A DNA stretch of 64,000 nucleotides, taken from positions 1 through 64,000 of the forward strand of contig MENK01000033.1 of NCBI GenBank assembly GCA_001768235.1. Reading direction: 5' to 3'. Positions 1 through 9,035 of the stretch are shown here, piece by piece. Under the pieces are notes generated by a model, which was given only the letters and a program-made list of their open reading frames with translations, searched no databases and was not told the DNA's origin. How positions within the stretch are numbered: the first letter of the stretch is position 1; each line of letters starts with the position of its first letter. The position numbers were made by a program, and so were the translations under genes. Origin of the DNA: Bacteroidetes bacterium GWB2_32_14. GTDB taxonomy: Bacteria > Bacteroidota > Bacteroidia > Bacteroidales > UBA12077.

Positions 1-46
1 AAGAAGAAGATAAAGATTATAAACTCTTTTAGAGTTAAAAGTTTTT

Positions 47-74
47 AAAAGCCACCACCTTTGGTGGTGGTTGT
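47..74 (+). terminator. Rho-independent terminator of a gene beyond the left edge
   Basis: An A-run precedes an 8-bp perfect stem, CCACCACC (52-59) with GGTGGTGG (63-70), closed by a TTT loop and followed by T-rich sequence. It sits before the cvfB promoter, so it most likely ends a + strand gene lying left of the window. A short open frame ending TAG at 30-32 could be that gene's tail, but it is too short to identify. Confidence 0.65.
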
Positions 75-75
75 T

Positions 76-83
76 TACTTTTG
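76..83 (+). promoter_or_regulatory. Bacteroidetes-type -7 box for cvfB
   Basis: TACTTTTG matches the Bacteroidetes sigma-ABfr -7 consensus TAnnTTTG exactly. It lies 22 nt before the ATG at 106, which would give a short leader. No clear -33 TTTG is visible. Confidence 0.5.
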
Positions 84-105
84 ATTGTTAACTGATACAT
101 GAATT

Positions 106-936
106 ATGATTGAAATAGGAAAAATAAATACCCTTAAAGTAGTTAAATTCGTCGATTTTGGTGCTTATCTCGATGGACAGGAAGAAGGTGAAATTCTTAT
201 TCCTAAAAGATACATCCCCGAGAATTTAGATGTGGATGATGAAATTGCTGTATTTATATATACAGATTCCGAAGATCGAATTATTGCTACTACAGAAATG
301 CCTTTTGCCCGGGTTGGCGATTTCGCTTTTCTTAAAGTGGTTTCTGTTAATAAAGTAGGTGCTTTTCTTGATTGGGGATTAACTAAAGATTTACTCGTTC
401 CTTTTAATGAACAGAAACAAACCCTGGAAAAGGATAAATCATACATAGTCAAAGTGTTTCTCGATCAGCTTACAAATCGTGTAGCAGCAACTACCAAAAT
501 TGATAAGTATTTAAATGTTGAACCGGCAATTTACGAACCCGACGACGAAGTAAATATTTTAATACATAGTCAGACTGAACTTGGATATAAAGCAATAGTC
601 GATAATAAATTCTGGGGCGTTTTATACGAAAATGAAGTTTTCAGAACCTTAAAACGGGGACAAATGCTCAAAGCTTTTATAAAAAAAGTTAGAGATGATG
701 GTAAAATTGATTTAACTCTTGAAAAACCCGGTTTTGAAAAAATTGATGATTTAACAGAAAAAATTATTGAAAAGCTGAAAGCGAATAAAGGATTTTTAAG
801 TGTTACCGATAAATCGTCGCCAGAGACTATTTATGGATTATTCGGTACAAGCAAGAAAACATTTAAAAAAGCTGTTGGAGCTTTATACAAAAAACACATT
901 GTTGAAATTTCAGATGATGGGTTAAAACTTTTATAA
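106..936 (+). CDS. cvfB: CvfB family S1 RNA-binding protein
   Basis: A 276-residue protein of the CvfB/YitL type. It has three successive S1-like beta-barrel modules (about residues 1-64, 66-130 and 140-205) and a C-terminal winged-helix-like segment (about 215-276) that contains the typical 'IYGLFGTSKKTFKKAVGALYK'-like end. S1 barrels bind single-stranded RNA. CvfB homologues influence virulence and RNA metabolism in Firmicutes and are widespread but poorly understood in Bacteroidota. There is no signal peptide, so it should be cytosolic. The ATG follows a TAnnTTTG box by 22 nt. The gene stands alone and ends in a bidirectional hairpin that begins in its stop codon region. The family assignment is firm; the cellular role here is inferred. 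Confidence 0.88.
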   Translation: MIEIGKINTLKVVKFVDFGAYLDGQEEGEILIPKRYIPENLDVDDEIAVFIYTDSEDRIIATTEMPFARVGDFAFLKVVSVNKVGAFLDWGLTKDLLVPFNEQKQTLEKDKSYIVKVFLDQLTNRVAATTKIDKYLNVEPAIYEPDDEVNILIHSQTELGYKAIVDNKFWGVLYENEVFRTLKRGQMLKAFIKKVRDDGKIDLTLEKPGFEKIDDLTEKIIEKLKANKGFLSVTDKSSPETIYGLFGTSKKTFKKAVGALYKKHIVEISDDGLKLL

Positions 937-972
937 AAAAGTAATAGAAAATTCTTTTTCTATTACTTTTTT
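935..972. terminator. Bidirectional terminator between cvfB and the YceI gene
   Basis: A perfect 17-bp inverted repeat (935-951 with 956-972, loop TTCT) has A-runs on the left and T-runs on the right, so it can end transcripts from both convergent genes. It starts inside the cvfB stop codon. Confidence 0.85.
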
Positions 973-985
973 TAAATCGAGAAAA

Positions 986-1561
986 TTATTCTACAACAAG
1001 TTTTACATCCAGAATAAAATCATCATAAATCATATTATCACCAAGACTATCGAAGAATTTACCTGAACCATAGCGAATATCGTATTTAGTTCGATCAACA
1101 GTAATTGTGCTTGTAAATACATTTCCGTCTTTTTTTGCTTTAAAAGTTATAGGGTGTGTAATTCCTTTAATAGTAAGTTTTCCATTCACAGTTGCTTCAT
1201 TGTTTGAAAAAACACTGCTTTCGGTAATAACCAATTTAACAGAAGGAAATTTCTCAACACTAAAAAAATCATCCGATTTTAAATGGCCTATTAACTTTTG
1301 ATTCCATGATTCATCAGTTAAATCTTTATTGATAAGACTTGTCATATCAATTGTAAATTCACCTGAAGTAATTTTGTTGTTTTTTAACGCGAGCTTTCCG
1401 TCTTTAAGATTAACATACCCCCAGTGTTCGCCGGTAACTTTTTTACCAGTCCATTTCAGTTCCGATTTTGATGCATTGGCTTTAAAATCCTGTGCATACG
1501 ATGACATTCCAATAAGCAAAAATACTGCTGCTATTACATACATAATCTTTTTCATAGTCAA
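986..1561 (-). CDS. YceI family periplasmic lipid-binding-like protein
   Basis: A 191-residue protein with a Sec signal peptide (about residues 1-23, cleavage after SYA-Q) and the YceI/lipocalin-like barrel: 'SELKWTGKKVTGEHWGYV' near the start of the mature part, then 'KLTIKGITHPITF' and 'DRTKYDIRYGSGKF' in the second half. YceI domains bind long polyisoprenoid or amphiphilic molecules in the periplasm; some are induced by stress or high pH. Two possible ATG starts lie two codons apart (MTMKK). The gene is transcribed alone and converges on cvfB. The family assignment is confident; the ligand is unknown. Confidence 0.88.
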   Translation of the reverse strand: MTMKKIMYVIAAVFLLIGMSSYAQDFKANASKSELKWTGKKVTGEHWGYVNLKDGKLALKNNKITSGEFTIDMTSLINKDLTDESWNQKLIGHLKSDDFFSVEKFPSVKLVITESSVFSNNEATVNGKLTIKGITHPITFKAKKDGNVFTSTITVDRTKYDIRYGSGKFFDSLGDNMIYDDFILDVKLVVE

Positions 1562-1643
1562 TTTGATTTTAATAAATAAAAATTTGTTTAAACATTGTTT
1601 ATAATGGTAAACAAAAAAATAAACAAAAAGTTTAAGCTGGCAA

Positions 1644-2405
1644 TTATTTTATTGATAAACCCGGATCGGTAAGTATTTGCTTTGCTCCTAAATAAAAGAA
1701 ATAAGCACTTATTGTCATAAGGGTATGACTTATATCGAAATGATTAAACCAGATACTAAAGCCCCATTTATTCATAAAGAACAATGCACCTAAAGCCGAA
1801 AAACTTACAGCAATAAGAAAGAGTTTGCTTCCCTTACTTTTCGTTTTTAAATAAACTACAAGATTAAAGCTTGTAACAACAATTAATAAACCGTAAGCAG
1901 AATGTACCTCTACAAAGAAAAAATTAAGAGATAAAAATGTTATTGTAACAAAGGTGGCAAGTTCAATAATATTTATCCACGCAAAAATATTTCCTAATCT
2001 TGGTTTAATTAACGGGCGAGCATATTCAATTGCGGCACGTTCAACCAGCATGATGGAAAACATACTGGTAAGCCACCCCGGCAGCTTCCAAGGATTTGCC
2101 ACGTTTTTTAACAGCTCATCACCAAATACAAACGATAAAATGTTCACTAATGAATCAGGTGATTTCCATTGTGTATTGAATAAATATAAAAATCCATGAC
2201 CGACAATACCACCAATAGCAGTTGCAATACCCATGCTTAAAAAATAATAGGTTAAATAAAGATGCACTTTATTATGAATATGGATTTTACTCAGTTTATA
2301 AAATGCATAAAAACAAACTGCCGAAACCATTAAATCGGTTATTGTTGTTACCGGTTCATCAATTCTGATTCCTAAAAATTCTATTGATGGCTGAATGAAT
2401 TCCAT
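1644..2405 (-). CDS. Integral membrane protein of unknown function
   Basis: A 253-residue polytopic protein with about seven or eight hydrophobic segments, beginning near residue 22 and ending near 245, joined by short polar loops. No catalytic motif is recognised. A glycine-rich 'GIVGHGFLYLF' element and 'GWLTSMFSIMLVERAAIEYARP' are the most distinctive stretches. It resembles small Bacteroidota membrane families carried as DUFs, but I cannot name one with certainty. It lies 82 bp upstream of the YceI gene on the same strand and could be co-transcribed with it, although there is no tight coupling. Confidence 0.7.
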   Translation of the reverse strand: MEFIQPSIEFLGIRIDEPVTTITDLMVSAVCFYAFYKLSKIHIHNKVHLYLTYYFLSMGIATAIGGIVGHGFLYLFNTQWKSPDSLVNILSFVFGDELLKNVANPWKLPGWLTSMFSIMLVERAAIEYARPLIKPRLGNIFAWINIIELATFVTITFLSLNFFFVEVHSAYGLLIVVTSFNLVVYLKTKSKGSKLFLIAVSFSALGALFFMNKWGFSIWFNHFDISHTLMTISAYFFYLGAKQILTDPGLSIK

Positions 2406-2544
2406 AGTATGTGCAAATTATTAAATGTAATTGCTCTTGTCAAGTAGAATAATGATTTTTAAATCAAAAAAAGTAAAATAGTAATTCATCAGTTAAAATA
2501 AATTTTGATACAATATCTATTTCTGACAATCTGTTTTTTATTCT

Positions 2545-2552
2545 TATATTTG
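2545..2552 (+). promoter_or_regulatory. -7 box for the outer-membrane barrel gene
   Basis: TATATTTG matches TAnnTTTG and lies 29 nt before the chosen TTG start at 2582. This supports a short leader and a start close to that codon. Confidence 0.5.
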
Positions 2553-2581
2553 TCATCCTTGAATTCAAAAAGCATTAAACC

Positions 2582-3235
2582 TTGAAAAAAGCGATTGTAA
2601 TTACACTTGTTATATTTATTGCCGGAGTAAATCTATATAGCCAGAATAATAATTTTAAACCGGTAGCTTTATTTGGAATCCGTCAGGGTGTAAATTTCTC
2701 ATTTGTTGATTTCTCGCCAACAGTTAATTATAATTTACTTCCCGGTTATAATGGCGGATTGGTATTTAAATATGCAAATGAAAAATTCTTTGCTTTACAA
2801 ATAGAATTAAATTATTCGCAAAAAGGATGGGAAGAAAATCTGGATACTATTTCAAATTCATATAGCCGAAGATTAGATTATATTGAATTACCTTTCATGA
2901 CTCACATTTACTTAGGTAACAGGAATCTGAAATATTTTTTAAATCTTGGAACATCTGTAGCTTATCTTATTTCTGAAAAAGAATCTGTAAAAATTGGGAA
3001 TGAATTGTATGTACGCGAATATTATACAAAGACAATTGAAAATAAATTTGATTTTAACATTGTGGGGGAATTAGGCCTTACATACAATTCAAATTTTGGT
3101 GTTTTTCAATTTGGGGCACGGTATTATTATACTCTTACCGATATTTTCGAATATACATCTGAATCTGTTTACGATTTATCAAGAAACCAGGTGATAAATT
3201 TATCTCTTACCTATTTTATTTCTTCCGAAAAATAG
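2582..3235 (+). CDS. Outer-membrane beta-barrel protein (PorT/OmpA-like barrel)
   Basis: A 217-residue exported protein with a signal peptide (about residues 1-20, 'IAGVNLYSQ') and alternating aromatic/polar strands typical of the 8-stranded outer-membrane barrels of Bacteroidota: 'FGIRQGVNFS' at the first strand and a terminal strand ending 'LSLTYFISSEK'. Such proteins sit in the outer membrane; no substrate can be inferred. The start is TTG (2582), placed just before the lysines of the signal peptide and 29 nt after a good -7 box; no in-frame ATG is available nearby. It is monocistronic. Confidence 0.75.
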   Translation: MKKAIVITLVIFIAGVNLYSQNNNFKPVALFGIRQGVNFSFVDFSPTVNYNLLPGYNGGLVFKYANEKFFALQIELNYSQKGWEENLDTISNSYSRRLDYIELPFMTHIYLGNRNLKYFLNLGTSVAYLISEKESVKIGNELYVREYYTKTIENKFDFNIVGELGLTYNSNFGVFQFGARYYYTLTDIFEYTSESVYDLSRNQVINLSLTYFISSEK

Positions 3236-3312
3236 TTTGAATTGAACATATCGAAAAGTAATTTGTTTAGAGTAGTAAAAGTTAAACTAAACAAATAAAA
3301 TAATTTATTGAT

Positions 3313-3855
3313 ATGAAAAAATTGACATTTTTATTAGCTGCAATTTTATTAACAATTACAACTATGGCTCAGACAAAAACATTTCATGATTTTAAAGTGA
3401 AAGATATTGATGGAAATGATTTCGATCTTTCCTCTTTGAAAGGTAAAAAAGTGCTCGTGGTTAATACGGCATCAAAATGTGGATTTACCCCGCAATATAA
3501 GGATCTACAATTATTGTACGAAAAATTTGGTTCAGATAAATTTGTAATTATAGGTTTCCCTGCAAATAATTTCATGAGCCAGGAACCCGGGAGCAACAGT
3601 GAGATAAAAGAATTTTGTTTAACAAATTACAATGTTACTTTTCCCATGATGGCCAAAATTTCTGTTAAAGGAAAAGATATTCATCCTTTATACGAGTGGT
3701 TAACATCAAAGGAACAAAACGGAGTTATGGACTCGAATGTAAAATGGAATTTCCAGAAATACATGATCGATGAAAACGGCAAACTGGTTGATGTTGCTTA
3801 TTCTAAAACAAACCCGTTCGACGATCAGGTAGTAAACTGGATAACTGGCAAATAA
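3313..3855 (+). CDS. Exported glutathione peroxidase family protein (Cys type)
   Basis: A 180-residue thiol peroxidase of the glutathione peroxidase family. A signal peptide (residues 1-19, ending TMAQ) places it in the periplasm. The peroxidatic Cys56 lies in 'NTASKCGFTPQY', and the 'WNFQKY' tryptophan motif is near residue 140. The second conserved site, normally FPCNQF, reads FPANNF, so that cysteine is lost. Cys102 in 'EFCLTNYNVTFP' occupies the usual resolving position and would allow thioredoxin-like recycling. It probably reduces peroxides in the periplasm. It is monocistronic and ends in a strong terminator. Confidence 0.9.
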   Translation: MKKLTFLLAAILLTITTMAQTKTFHDFKVKDIDGNDFDLSSLKGKKVLVVNTASKCGFTPQYKDLQLLYEKFGSDKFVIIGFPANNFMSQEPGSNSEIKEFCLTNYNVTFPMMAKISVKGKDIHPLYEWLTSKEQNGVMDSNVKWNFQKYMIDENGKLVDVAYSKTNPFDDQVVNWITGK

Positions 3856-3872
3856 AAATTTATATTATATTT

Positions 3873-3910
3873 AAAAAAATCCACAATCAAACAGGTTGTG
3901 GATTTTTTTT
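3873..3910 (+). terminator. Rho-independent terminator of the glutathione peroxidase gene
   Basis: A perfect 9-bp stem AATCCACAA (3878-3886) with TTGTGGATT (3896-3904) is flanked by an A-run and an eight-T run. Confidence 0.9.
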
Positions 3911-3993
3911 GTACTTTAATGGGGTAAATCGTAATTTATTCATCCTTATATTAATTGATTTCAAATTTATATTAATTGAAAATGCTTAGAATT

Positions 3994-5010
3994 ATGAAAA
4001 AAGTACATTTATTTATTACTCTGGGTTTTTTAGTAGCTTGCTCACAAACAGAAAATAAGTTTGAAAGTATAAGTGAACCATATCTTGGTCAAACCCTGCC
4101 TGGCAATTCGGCTGTAATTTTTGCACCCGGCTTAATTTCAACGGGTATGTACGAGAGGGATTTAGCCATCACTCCCGATGGCAATGAAATATACTATTCC
4201 CTGTTTATGGGTGATTGGAACACAATAATGATAACTAAACAAGAAAATGGAGCATGGAAGGAACCTGTAGTTGCCGATTTCGCCAGAGATACCAATTTCT
4301 TTTTTGCCGAACCGGCATTATCTGTTGATGGAAATACAATATTTTATTTATCAACAAAGCCACGTGAAAATGAAACAGCAAAGCCAGGTTGGCAAAATCA
4401 GAATATTTGGTTTGCCGTAAGACAAAATGATGGCTCATGGGGTGAAAGTAAACCTTTACCCGAAAATATTAATGCCTACGATGAGTTTTACCCTTCATTA
4501 ACTCAGGATGGAACTCTTTATTTTTGCAGAACGGATATAAATACAGGCGTTTCACAAATTCTAAGATCAAAAGTGATTGATGGAGTTTACCAAAATCCTG
4601 TAATTCTTCCATCACCGGTAAATGATATAGGAAACCATTTTAATGCCTGTATAGCTCCCGATGAAAGTTATTTAATTGGTTGTGTTGCAGGAAGAGACTC
4701 CCTGAATCCACGGGGATCAACCTACATGTTATTTTTCCATAATACGGATGATAGCTGGAGCGAAGGAATAGATTTAATAAAAGAATTAAACCTTCCATGT
4801 AAAAATGCAATCAGTGTTTCTGTTACTCCCGATGGCAAGTATTTATTTTTTGCATCAACAGAAAAGACAATTTTATACAAAGACCTTTATTCTGAATGGT
4901 CTTTAACAAAATTAGAAAACAGAAGAACTAAGCCGGGTAACGGGAATTCCGATATTTACTGGATAAATACCGATTTTATTAAAAAACTAAAAGAGAAAGC
5001 CCAATCATAA
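3994..5010 (+). CDS. Lipoprotein with PD40/WD40-like beta-propeller repeats
   Basis: A 338-residue predicted lipoprotein. From the ATG at 3994 the signal peptide is 'MKKVHLFITLGFLVAC', with the lipidated Cys in LVAC. Upstream in-frame starts at 3976 (TTG) and 3982 (ATG) would give a longer, less typical signal. The body carries PD40-type blades recognisable by repeats such as 'DLAITPDGNEIYYS', 'EPALSVDGNTIFYLS', 'FYPSLTQDGTLYFC' and 'VSVTPDGKYLFFAS'. These blades occur in TolB-like and many Bacteroidota surface proteins and usually mediate binding. No enzymatic domain is attached. It is monocistronic, converging on the TPR gene across a long hairpin. Confidence 0.78.
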   Translation: MKKVHLFITLGFLVACSQTENKFESISEPYLGQTLPGNSAVIFAPGLISTGMYERDLAITPDGNEIYYSLFMGDWNTIMITKQENGAWKEPVVADFARDTNFFFAEPALSVDGNTIFYLSTKPRENETAKPGWQNQNIWFAVRQNDGSWGESKPLPENINAYDEFYPSLTQDGTLYFCRTDINTGVSQILRSKVIDGVYQNPVILPSPVNDIGNHFNACIAPDESYLIGCVAGRDSLNPRGSTYMLFFHNTDDSWSEGIDLIKELNLPCKNAISVSVTPDGKYLFFASTEKTILYKDLYSEWSLTKLENRRTKPGNGNSDIYWINTDFIKKLKEKAQS

Positions 5011-5017
5011 ATAAAAT

Positions 5018-5081
5018 AAATGCGGATTATTATGAAATATGACGTTTGATTATGTTAAGAAAATCATAATAATCAGCGTTT
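5018..5081. terminator. Long hairpin between convergent genes
   Basis: An 18-nt arm at 5018-5035 pairs with 5064-5081 (one G-G-type interruption and one G-U pair) across a 28-nt loop. It lies between the convergent PD40 lipoprotein and TPR genes and probably terminates both, though the flanking T-runs are short. Confidence 0.55.
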
Positions 5082-5115
5082 TGTATTTGAGCTTTTAAAT
5101 TCGAATTCAACTATT

Positions 5116-7068
5116 TCAATTATCACAAAACCTTCCAATAACCTGGTAAGCTGATTCTATACCCAGTTCACCGGCTTTGCTCATGTCCATGCAGCCGTTT
5201 TCGTTTTCTTTAAGGTAAATGTAGGTTAAACCACGATTGTAGTAGGCTTCCTTAAATTCGGAATCAGCAGCTATTACCTTATTATAATATTCAATAGCAT
5301 TTTTGTATTCTCTCATTTTCAGATAAGTATTACCAACATTGTAATCGCAGAAGATAAAGTCGGGGGATAATTTTTTTGCTTTTAATAAATCCGTTATAAT
5401 GAGATTGTAATCAAAATAATCTTCGGTTGATTTTAAGATTTCACTTTTTACTCCATTTTGATTCAATGGTGTTAAGTACAACTCGGTTTCATTATCGAGT
5501 TGTTTCATAAAATCGATCATTTCTGAACGAATATTGGCGCGGCTGAAATATGCTAAAAAGTTAGTACTGTCTTTTTGTATTGTTTCATCAAGTACAGTAA
5601 TTGCCTCGTTAAAATTTTTTAACATGCTGGTGTAAATGCCTTGTAGTATATGAATTTGAGATTTATCTATTTTAGAGAATTCATCTATTTTTTCACGGTA
5701 ATACTCGTTGTCTTTATATTCATCAAGCTCCTGAGAAATTACAAATCCCAGATTTTCAAGTTCGGTTTTAACAGTATATAAATCATTATTTAAATGAGTT
5801 ATTCTTTTAAAATAAGCATTGTTAAATGTTCCGGGAAGTAATGCAAAATTCTGTTCAGGTTCAATCTTTGAATTATATGTTGAAGGATTAAAAAACCGGT
5901 TACTTGTTTTGAAAGTAACAAATGCCTGGTAATTTAATGAGGTGTCGGCATAACTTACATATTCATCTTTATTTGAATTAACAGATGCAATTATTTTCTC
6001 AGCTTTTTCCTTATCGGCATAAGCTCCTTTAATATCGTTTAACTTTTGCCTTACGTATGAACGGTTAAGGTAGGCTTTTGCAAAATCCGGATAAATCTCT
6101 ATAGCGTGCGAAAAATCAATAAAAGCACCTTGCAAATCGCCTGCTTCAATTTTAAAAACAGCCCTGTTGTAGAAACATAAAACATTTTGGGGATTAAGAT
6201 GAATAACTTTATCCAAATCAAGTATGGCCGAGTTTAAATCTCCTGCCTGGTTTTTCATTAAAGCCCTGTTAAATAAAGCAATTGAATTTTCGGGTTCAAT
6301 TTGCAAGGCAGTATCTAAATCGGCGATGGCGTTCTTCAGCCTTTTTAATTCATGATTAGATAATGCACGGTTGATGTATGCAGATGTATTTAAGGGATCG
6401 TACTGAATAACATAATTGAAAAACACGATGGCGGTGTCGAATTGCTTTTTCTCGTAATATAATGATCCTTTGTTTAAATAGGCGTAAAAATATTCAGGAT
6501 CAATTTGAATTGCTTCGTCGTAATCCTGAAGCGCACCCGTGGTATCTTTTAGCATTAACCTGGCAACACCTCTGAAATTGAATGCTTTTTTATTTTTCTT
6601 TAATAAGCTTATTGATTTATTAAAATCTTCGACTGCCATATCGAATTGATCAATATTTATCCGGCAATACCCCCGGTAGGTATAAAAATCGGGTTCAATA
6701 GGCTGAAATTTAATGGCCTCGCTAAAATCATTTATGGCAAGATAATATTTCTTCAGATTTATTCTTGATACTCCCCTGTAATAATAAGCATGTGTATAAT
6801 TGCTTTTAATTTGGATTGCTTTTGTAAAATCCTGTTCTGAGCCAATATAATCTAAAAGATAGTCTTTTGCTACACCTCGTAAAAAATAGGCTTCAGCCAT
6901 ATTGGGTTTTATTTCTATTGCAGTATTAAAATATTCAATGGCTTCTTTGTATTTCTGGTTTCCCAGGTTCCATCTTCCAAGATTTATAAAATGATTTACA
7001 TTCAACTGAGAAAAAGTTGTCCCACTGAATACATATAGTAATAGGTGTAATAAAAGAAATTTTTTCAC
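5116..7068 (-). CDS. Exported TPR-repeat protein
   Basis: A 650-residue protein with a signal peptide (about residues 1-20). About nine consecutive 34-residue TPR units fill residues 27-345, with the usual 'A...Y..RG' and 'AI.D...AI.I.P' pattern. A less regular central part follows (about 370-480), and further TPRs run to the C terminus. TPR superhelices act as protein-binding scaffolds; no catalytic domain is present, so the partner is unknown. It follows the free-Met sulfoxide reductase gene by 6 nt on the same strand, so the two are probably co-transcribed, though a functional link is not evident. Confidence 0.85.
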   Translation of the reverse strand: MKKFLLLHLLLYVFSGTTFSQLNVNHFINLGRWNLGNQKYKEAIEYFNTAIEIKPNMAEAYFLRGVAKDYLLDYIGSEQDFTKAIQIKSNYTHAYYYRGVSRINLKKYYLAINDFSEAIKFQPIEPDFYTYRGYCRINIDQFDMAVEDFNKSISLLKKNKKAFNFRGVARLMLKDTTGALQDYDEAIQIDPEYFYAYLNKGSLYYEKKQFDTAIVFFNYVIQYDPLNTSAYINRALSNHELKRLKNAIADLDTALQIEPENSIALFNRALMKNQAGDLNSAILDLDKVIHLNPQNVLCFYNRAVFKIEAGDLQGAFIDFSHAIEIYPDFAKAYLNRSYVRQKLNDIKGAYADKEKAEKIIASVNSNKDEYVSYADTSLNYQAFVTFKTSNRFFNPSTYNSKIEPEQNFALLPGTFNNAYFKRITHLNNDLYTVKTELENLGFVISQELDEYKDNEYYREKIDEFSKIDKSQIHILQGIYTSMLKNFNEAITVLDETIQKDSTNFLAYFSRANIRSEMIDFMKQLDNETELYLTPLNQNGVKSEILKSTEDYFDYNLIITDLLKAKKLSPDFIFCDYNVGNTYLKMREYKNAIEYYNKVIAADSEFKEAYYNRGLTYIYLKENENGCMDMSKAGELGIESAYQVIGRFCDN

Positions 7069-7074
7069 GGGATA

Positions 7075-7548
7075 TTACAAATAAATTAATTCAAGAATTT
7101 TTGTTAATTGTTGTTCATCAATCTCATCGAACGAATTGTATTCATTGCTATCCACATCGAGCACACCTATAATATCCCCGGTTTTATTTTTTAAAGGAAT
7201 AACAATTTCAGATTTTGAACGTGAATCGCATGCGATATGACCGGGAAACTTTTCCACATCAGCTACCACGATTGATTTTTGTTGATTAATACCTGCCCAG
7301 CATACTCCGGTATCTTTTTTAAGCTCCTGGCATGCCACAGCTCCCTGGTATTGGCCTACTATTAACTTATCATTTTTTAAAAAGTAAAATCCTGTCCAGA
7401 AAAAATAATCCACTTTGTGATGCAATACAGCAATAATAGTTGACATTCGGGCATAATGATCGTCAGTTTTAACCAGAAGTTCTTTTAACTGGTTGTATAT
7501 TCGCTCGTAACGTCCTTGTTTTTTGTTATTATTCATGATGTATATCAT
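7075..7548 (-). CDS. msrC: Free methionine-(R)-sulfoxide reductase (GAF domain)
   Basis: A 157-residue single GAF-domain enzyme that reduces free L-methionine-(R)-sulfoxide. The three family cysteines are all present: Cys73 (AVACQ), Cys83 (GVCW) and catalytic Cys107 in 'FPGHIACDSRSKSEIV', which is the signature of fRMsr. It is cytosolic, with no signal peptide. The ATG at 7548 gives MIYIMNNN; a second ATG four codons later is equally possible. It is the first gene of a two-gene unit with the TPR protein. The enzyme assignment is confident. Confidence 0.92.
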   Translation of the reverse strand: MIYIMNNNKKQGRYERIYNQLKELLVKTDDHYARMSTIIAVLHHKVDYFFWTGFYFLKNDKLIVGQYQGAVACQELKKDTGVCWAGINQQKSIVVADVEKFPGHIACDSRSKSEIVIPLKNKTGDIIGVLDVDSNEYNSFDEIDEQQLTKILELIYL

Positions 7549-7617
7549 TAGAATTCAAAGGTAATAATTTTTAAACACGATTTTAGATGATTTATTAACG
7601 GAGTTAAGTTGAAAATA

Positions 7618-7651
7618 TTTGGTATATGAGATTAAACTTAAAGTATATTTG
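7618..7651 (+). promoter_or_regulatory. Promoter of the MFS-type transporter gene
   Basis: TTTG (7618-7621) and TATATTTG (7644-7651) are separated by 22 nt and match the Bacteroidetes -33 and -7 elements. The transporter ATG lies 27 nt downstream. Confidence 0.6.
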
Positions 7652-7678
7652 TCGGTCAATAATGCTTAAAGTACCTGA

Positions 7679-8962
7679 ATGCTTTTAAAAATTTTCAACT
7701 CACTCACTGTAAAAGAATCACGTTCGTTCAAACTTCATATTACATTTTCTGTAATTGATGGAATGATTCGAGGGGCTCTCCTTTTAAACGAATATGTATT
7801 TATAAAAAGCTTAAATGGCAACAGTTACCAGCTTAGTTTTTTATTTCAGTCAAGCCTGATAGTACTTTTACTATCAGTATTTTTTAACGAATTGATATTT
7901 AGGGCTAAACGTAAGGGTCGCATGCTGCGAATAGCTGGTTTTATTACTCATTTACCCCTTGTTCTCTTGTTGTTTTTTCCCAGAAATCCCGAAATGTATT
8001 CAGCCAATTCCATATTTCATTATGTATTCCTGTTTATATTTTTTACCTATTATTTATCGTACCCCATAGTTTTGCCAACAATAAACCTGTTTCTTAAAAA
8101 TGCATATTCGCAGGAAAATTTTGGGCGTTTATATGGATTATCAACCACGGTAAGGCAAATCATGATGATGCTAACTATTTTCTTTTTTGGCTTTGTACTC
8201 GATTCTGACCATTTTGCTTTTACCTATATATTTCCAATACTTGGTATTCTCGGGATTATCAGTGTTATTTTGATTTCAATTATTGAATATATACCTAAAA
8301 CAAAGGTTGTTATAACCGAAAGCCTTATCATGTCGGTTGTTAGTTCATTTAAAAAGATGGTAATCATTTTAAAAACAAATAAACCATTCTTAGATTTTCA
8401 AATAGCTTACTTGTTTTATGGATTTACATTTAATAGTACACGATCGGTAATTAATATATTTTACAATGAAGCTCTTTCTTTGAATTATTCAAGTGTGGCT
8501 TTTTACCAAAACGCTTATAACATTATAGCTATATTATTACTTCCATTTTTTGGAAAGTTGATTGGTAAAATTGATCCTCGAAAGTTTACAATTGTTTCTT
8601 TTGCATCAATGGCGGGGTATATTTTATTTATAGCACTTTCGGCATATTTCCCCCTGGCATTTCAGGTTTTAACTATAAAGATTTATATTACACTCCTTAT
8701 TGCAACAATTTTTTTTGGTTTGTTCAATGCAACGATTATCCTCTCATGGAATATTGGTTCATCTTATTTTTGCTCAAATGAAGAAGCTGGTGATTATCAG
8801 TCGGTGCATTTATTCTTAACCGGGTTTAGGGGCATTTATTCCCCATTTTTAGGAATATTATTTTATGAGTTGTTAGGCTTTACCTGGACATTTGGAATAG
8901 GAATATTCATGCTCATCCTTGCTGTATGGCTCATGCACTGGTCTTATAAAAATAGAAAATAA
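7679..8962 (+). CDS. MFS-like membrane transporter
   Basis: A 427-residue protein with about twelve hydrophobic helices and a central cytosolic loop near residues 205-235, the layout of a major facilitator. The 'RAKRKGRMLRIAGF' loop between helices 2 and 3 takes the place of the usual motif A, and 'FFGKLIGKIDPRKFTIVSF' is a second basic loop between helices 8 and 9. No substrate-specific motif is recognised. It has its own promoter and stands between divergent and unrelated genes, so context does not suggest a substrate. Confidence 0.75.
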   Translation: MLLKIFNSLTVKESRSFKLHITFSVIDGMIRGALLLNEYVFIKSLNGNSYQLSFLFQSSLIVLLLSVFFNELIFRAKRKGRMLRIAGFITHLPLVLLLFFPRNPEMYSANSIFHYVFLFIFFTYYLSYPIVLPTINLFLKNAYSQENFGRLYGLSTTVRQIMMMLTIFFFGFVLDSDHFAFTYIFPILGILGIISVILISIIEYIPKTKVVITESLIMSVVSSFKKMVIILKTNKPFLDFQIAYLFYGFTFNSTRSVINIFYNEALSLNYSSVAFYQNAYNIIAILLLPFFGKLIGKIDPRKFTIVSFASMAGYILFIALSAYFPLAFQVLTIKIYITLLIATIFFGLFNATIILSWNIGSSYFCSNEEAGDYQSVHLFLTGFRGIYSPFLGILFYELLGFTWTFGIGIFMLILAVWLMHWSYKNRK

Positions 8963-9035
8963 GGTATAAGTAATAGTTTGTAATACATTAAGTAATGAAT
9001 TTTGTATTTTTATTTAAAATATAAATCGTATAGTT

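Noticed and set aside
1-32. Tail of a gene ending in TAG at 30-32
   Set aside because: Only ten codons are in the window; too short to support an identification.
1107-1604. ORFs on the + strand across the YceI gene
   Set aside because: Shadows in antisense frames; no promoter, and the minus-strand protein has a signal peptide and family motifs.
5018-5081. Long hairpin as an IS end or CRISPR-like repeat
   Set aside because: A single copy lies exactly between convergent genes; a terminator explains it better, and there is no repeat-spacer pattern.
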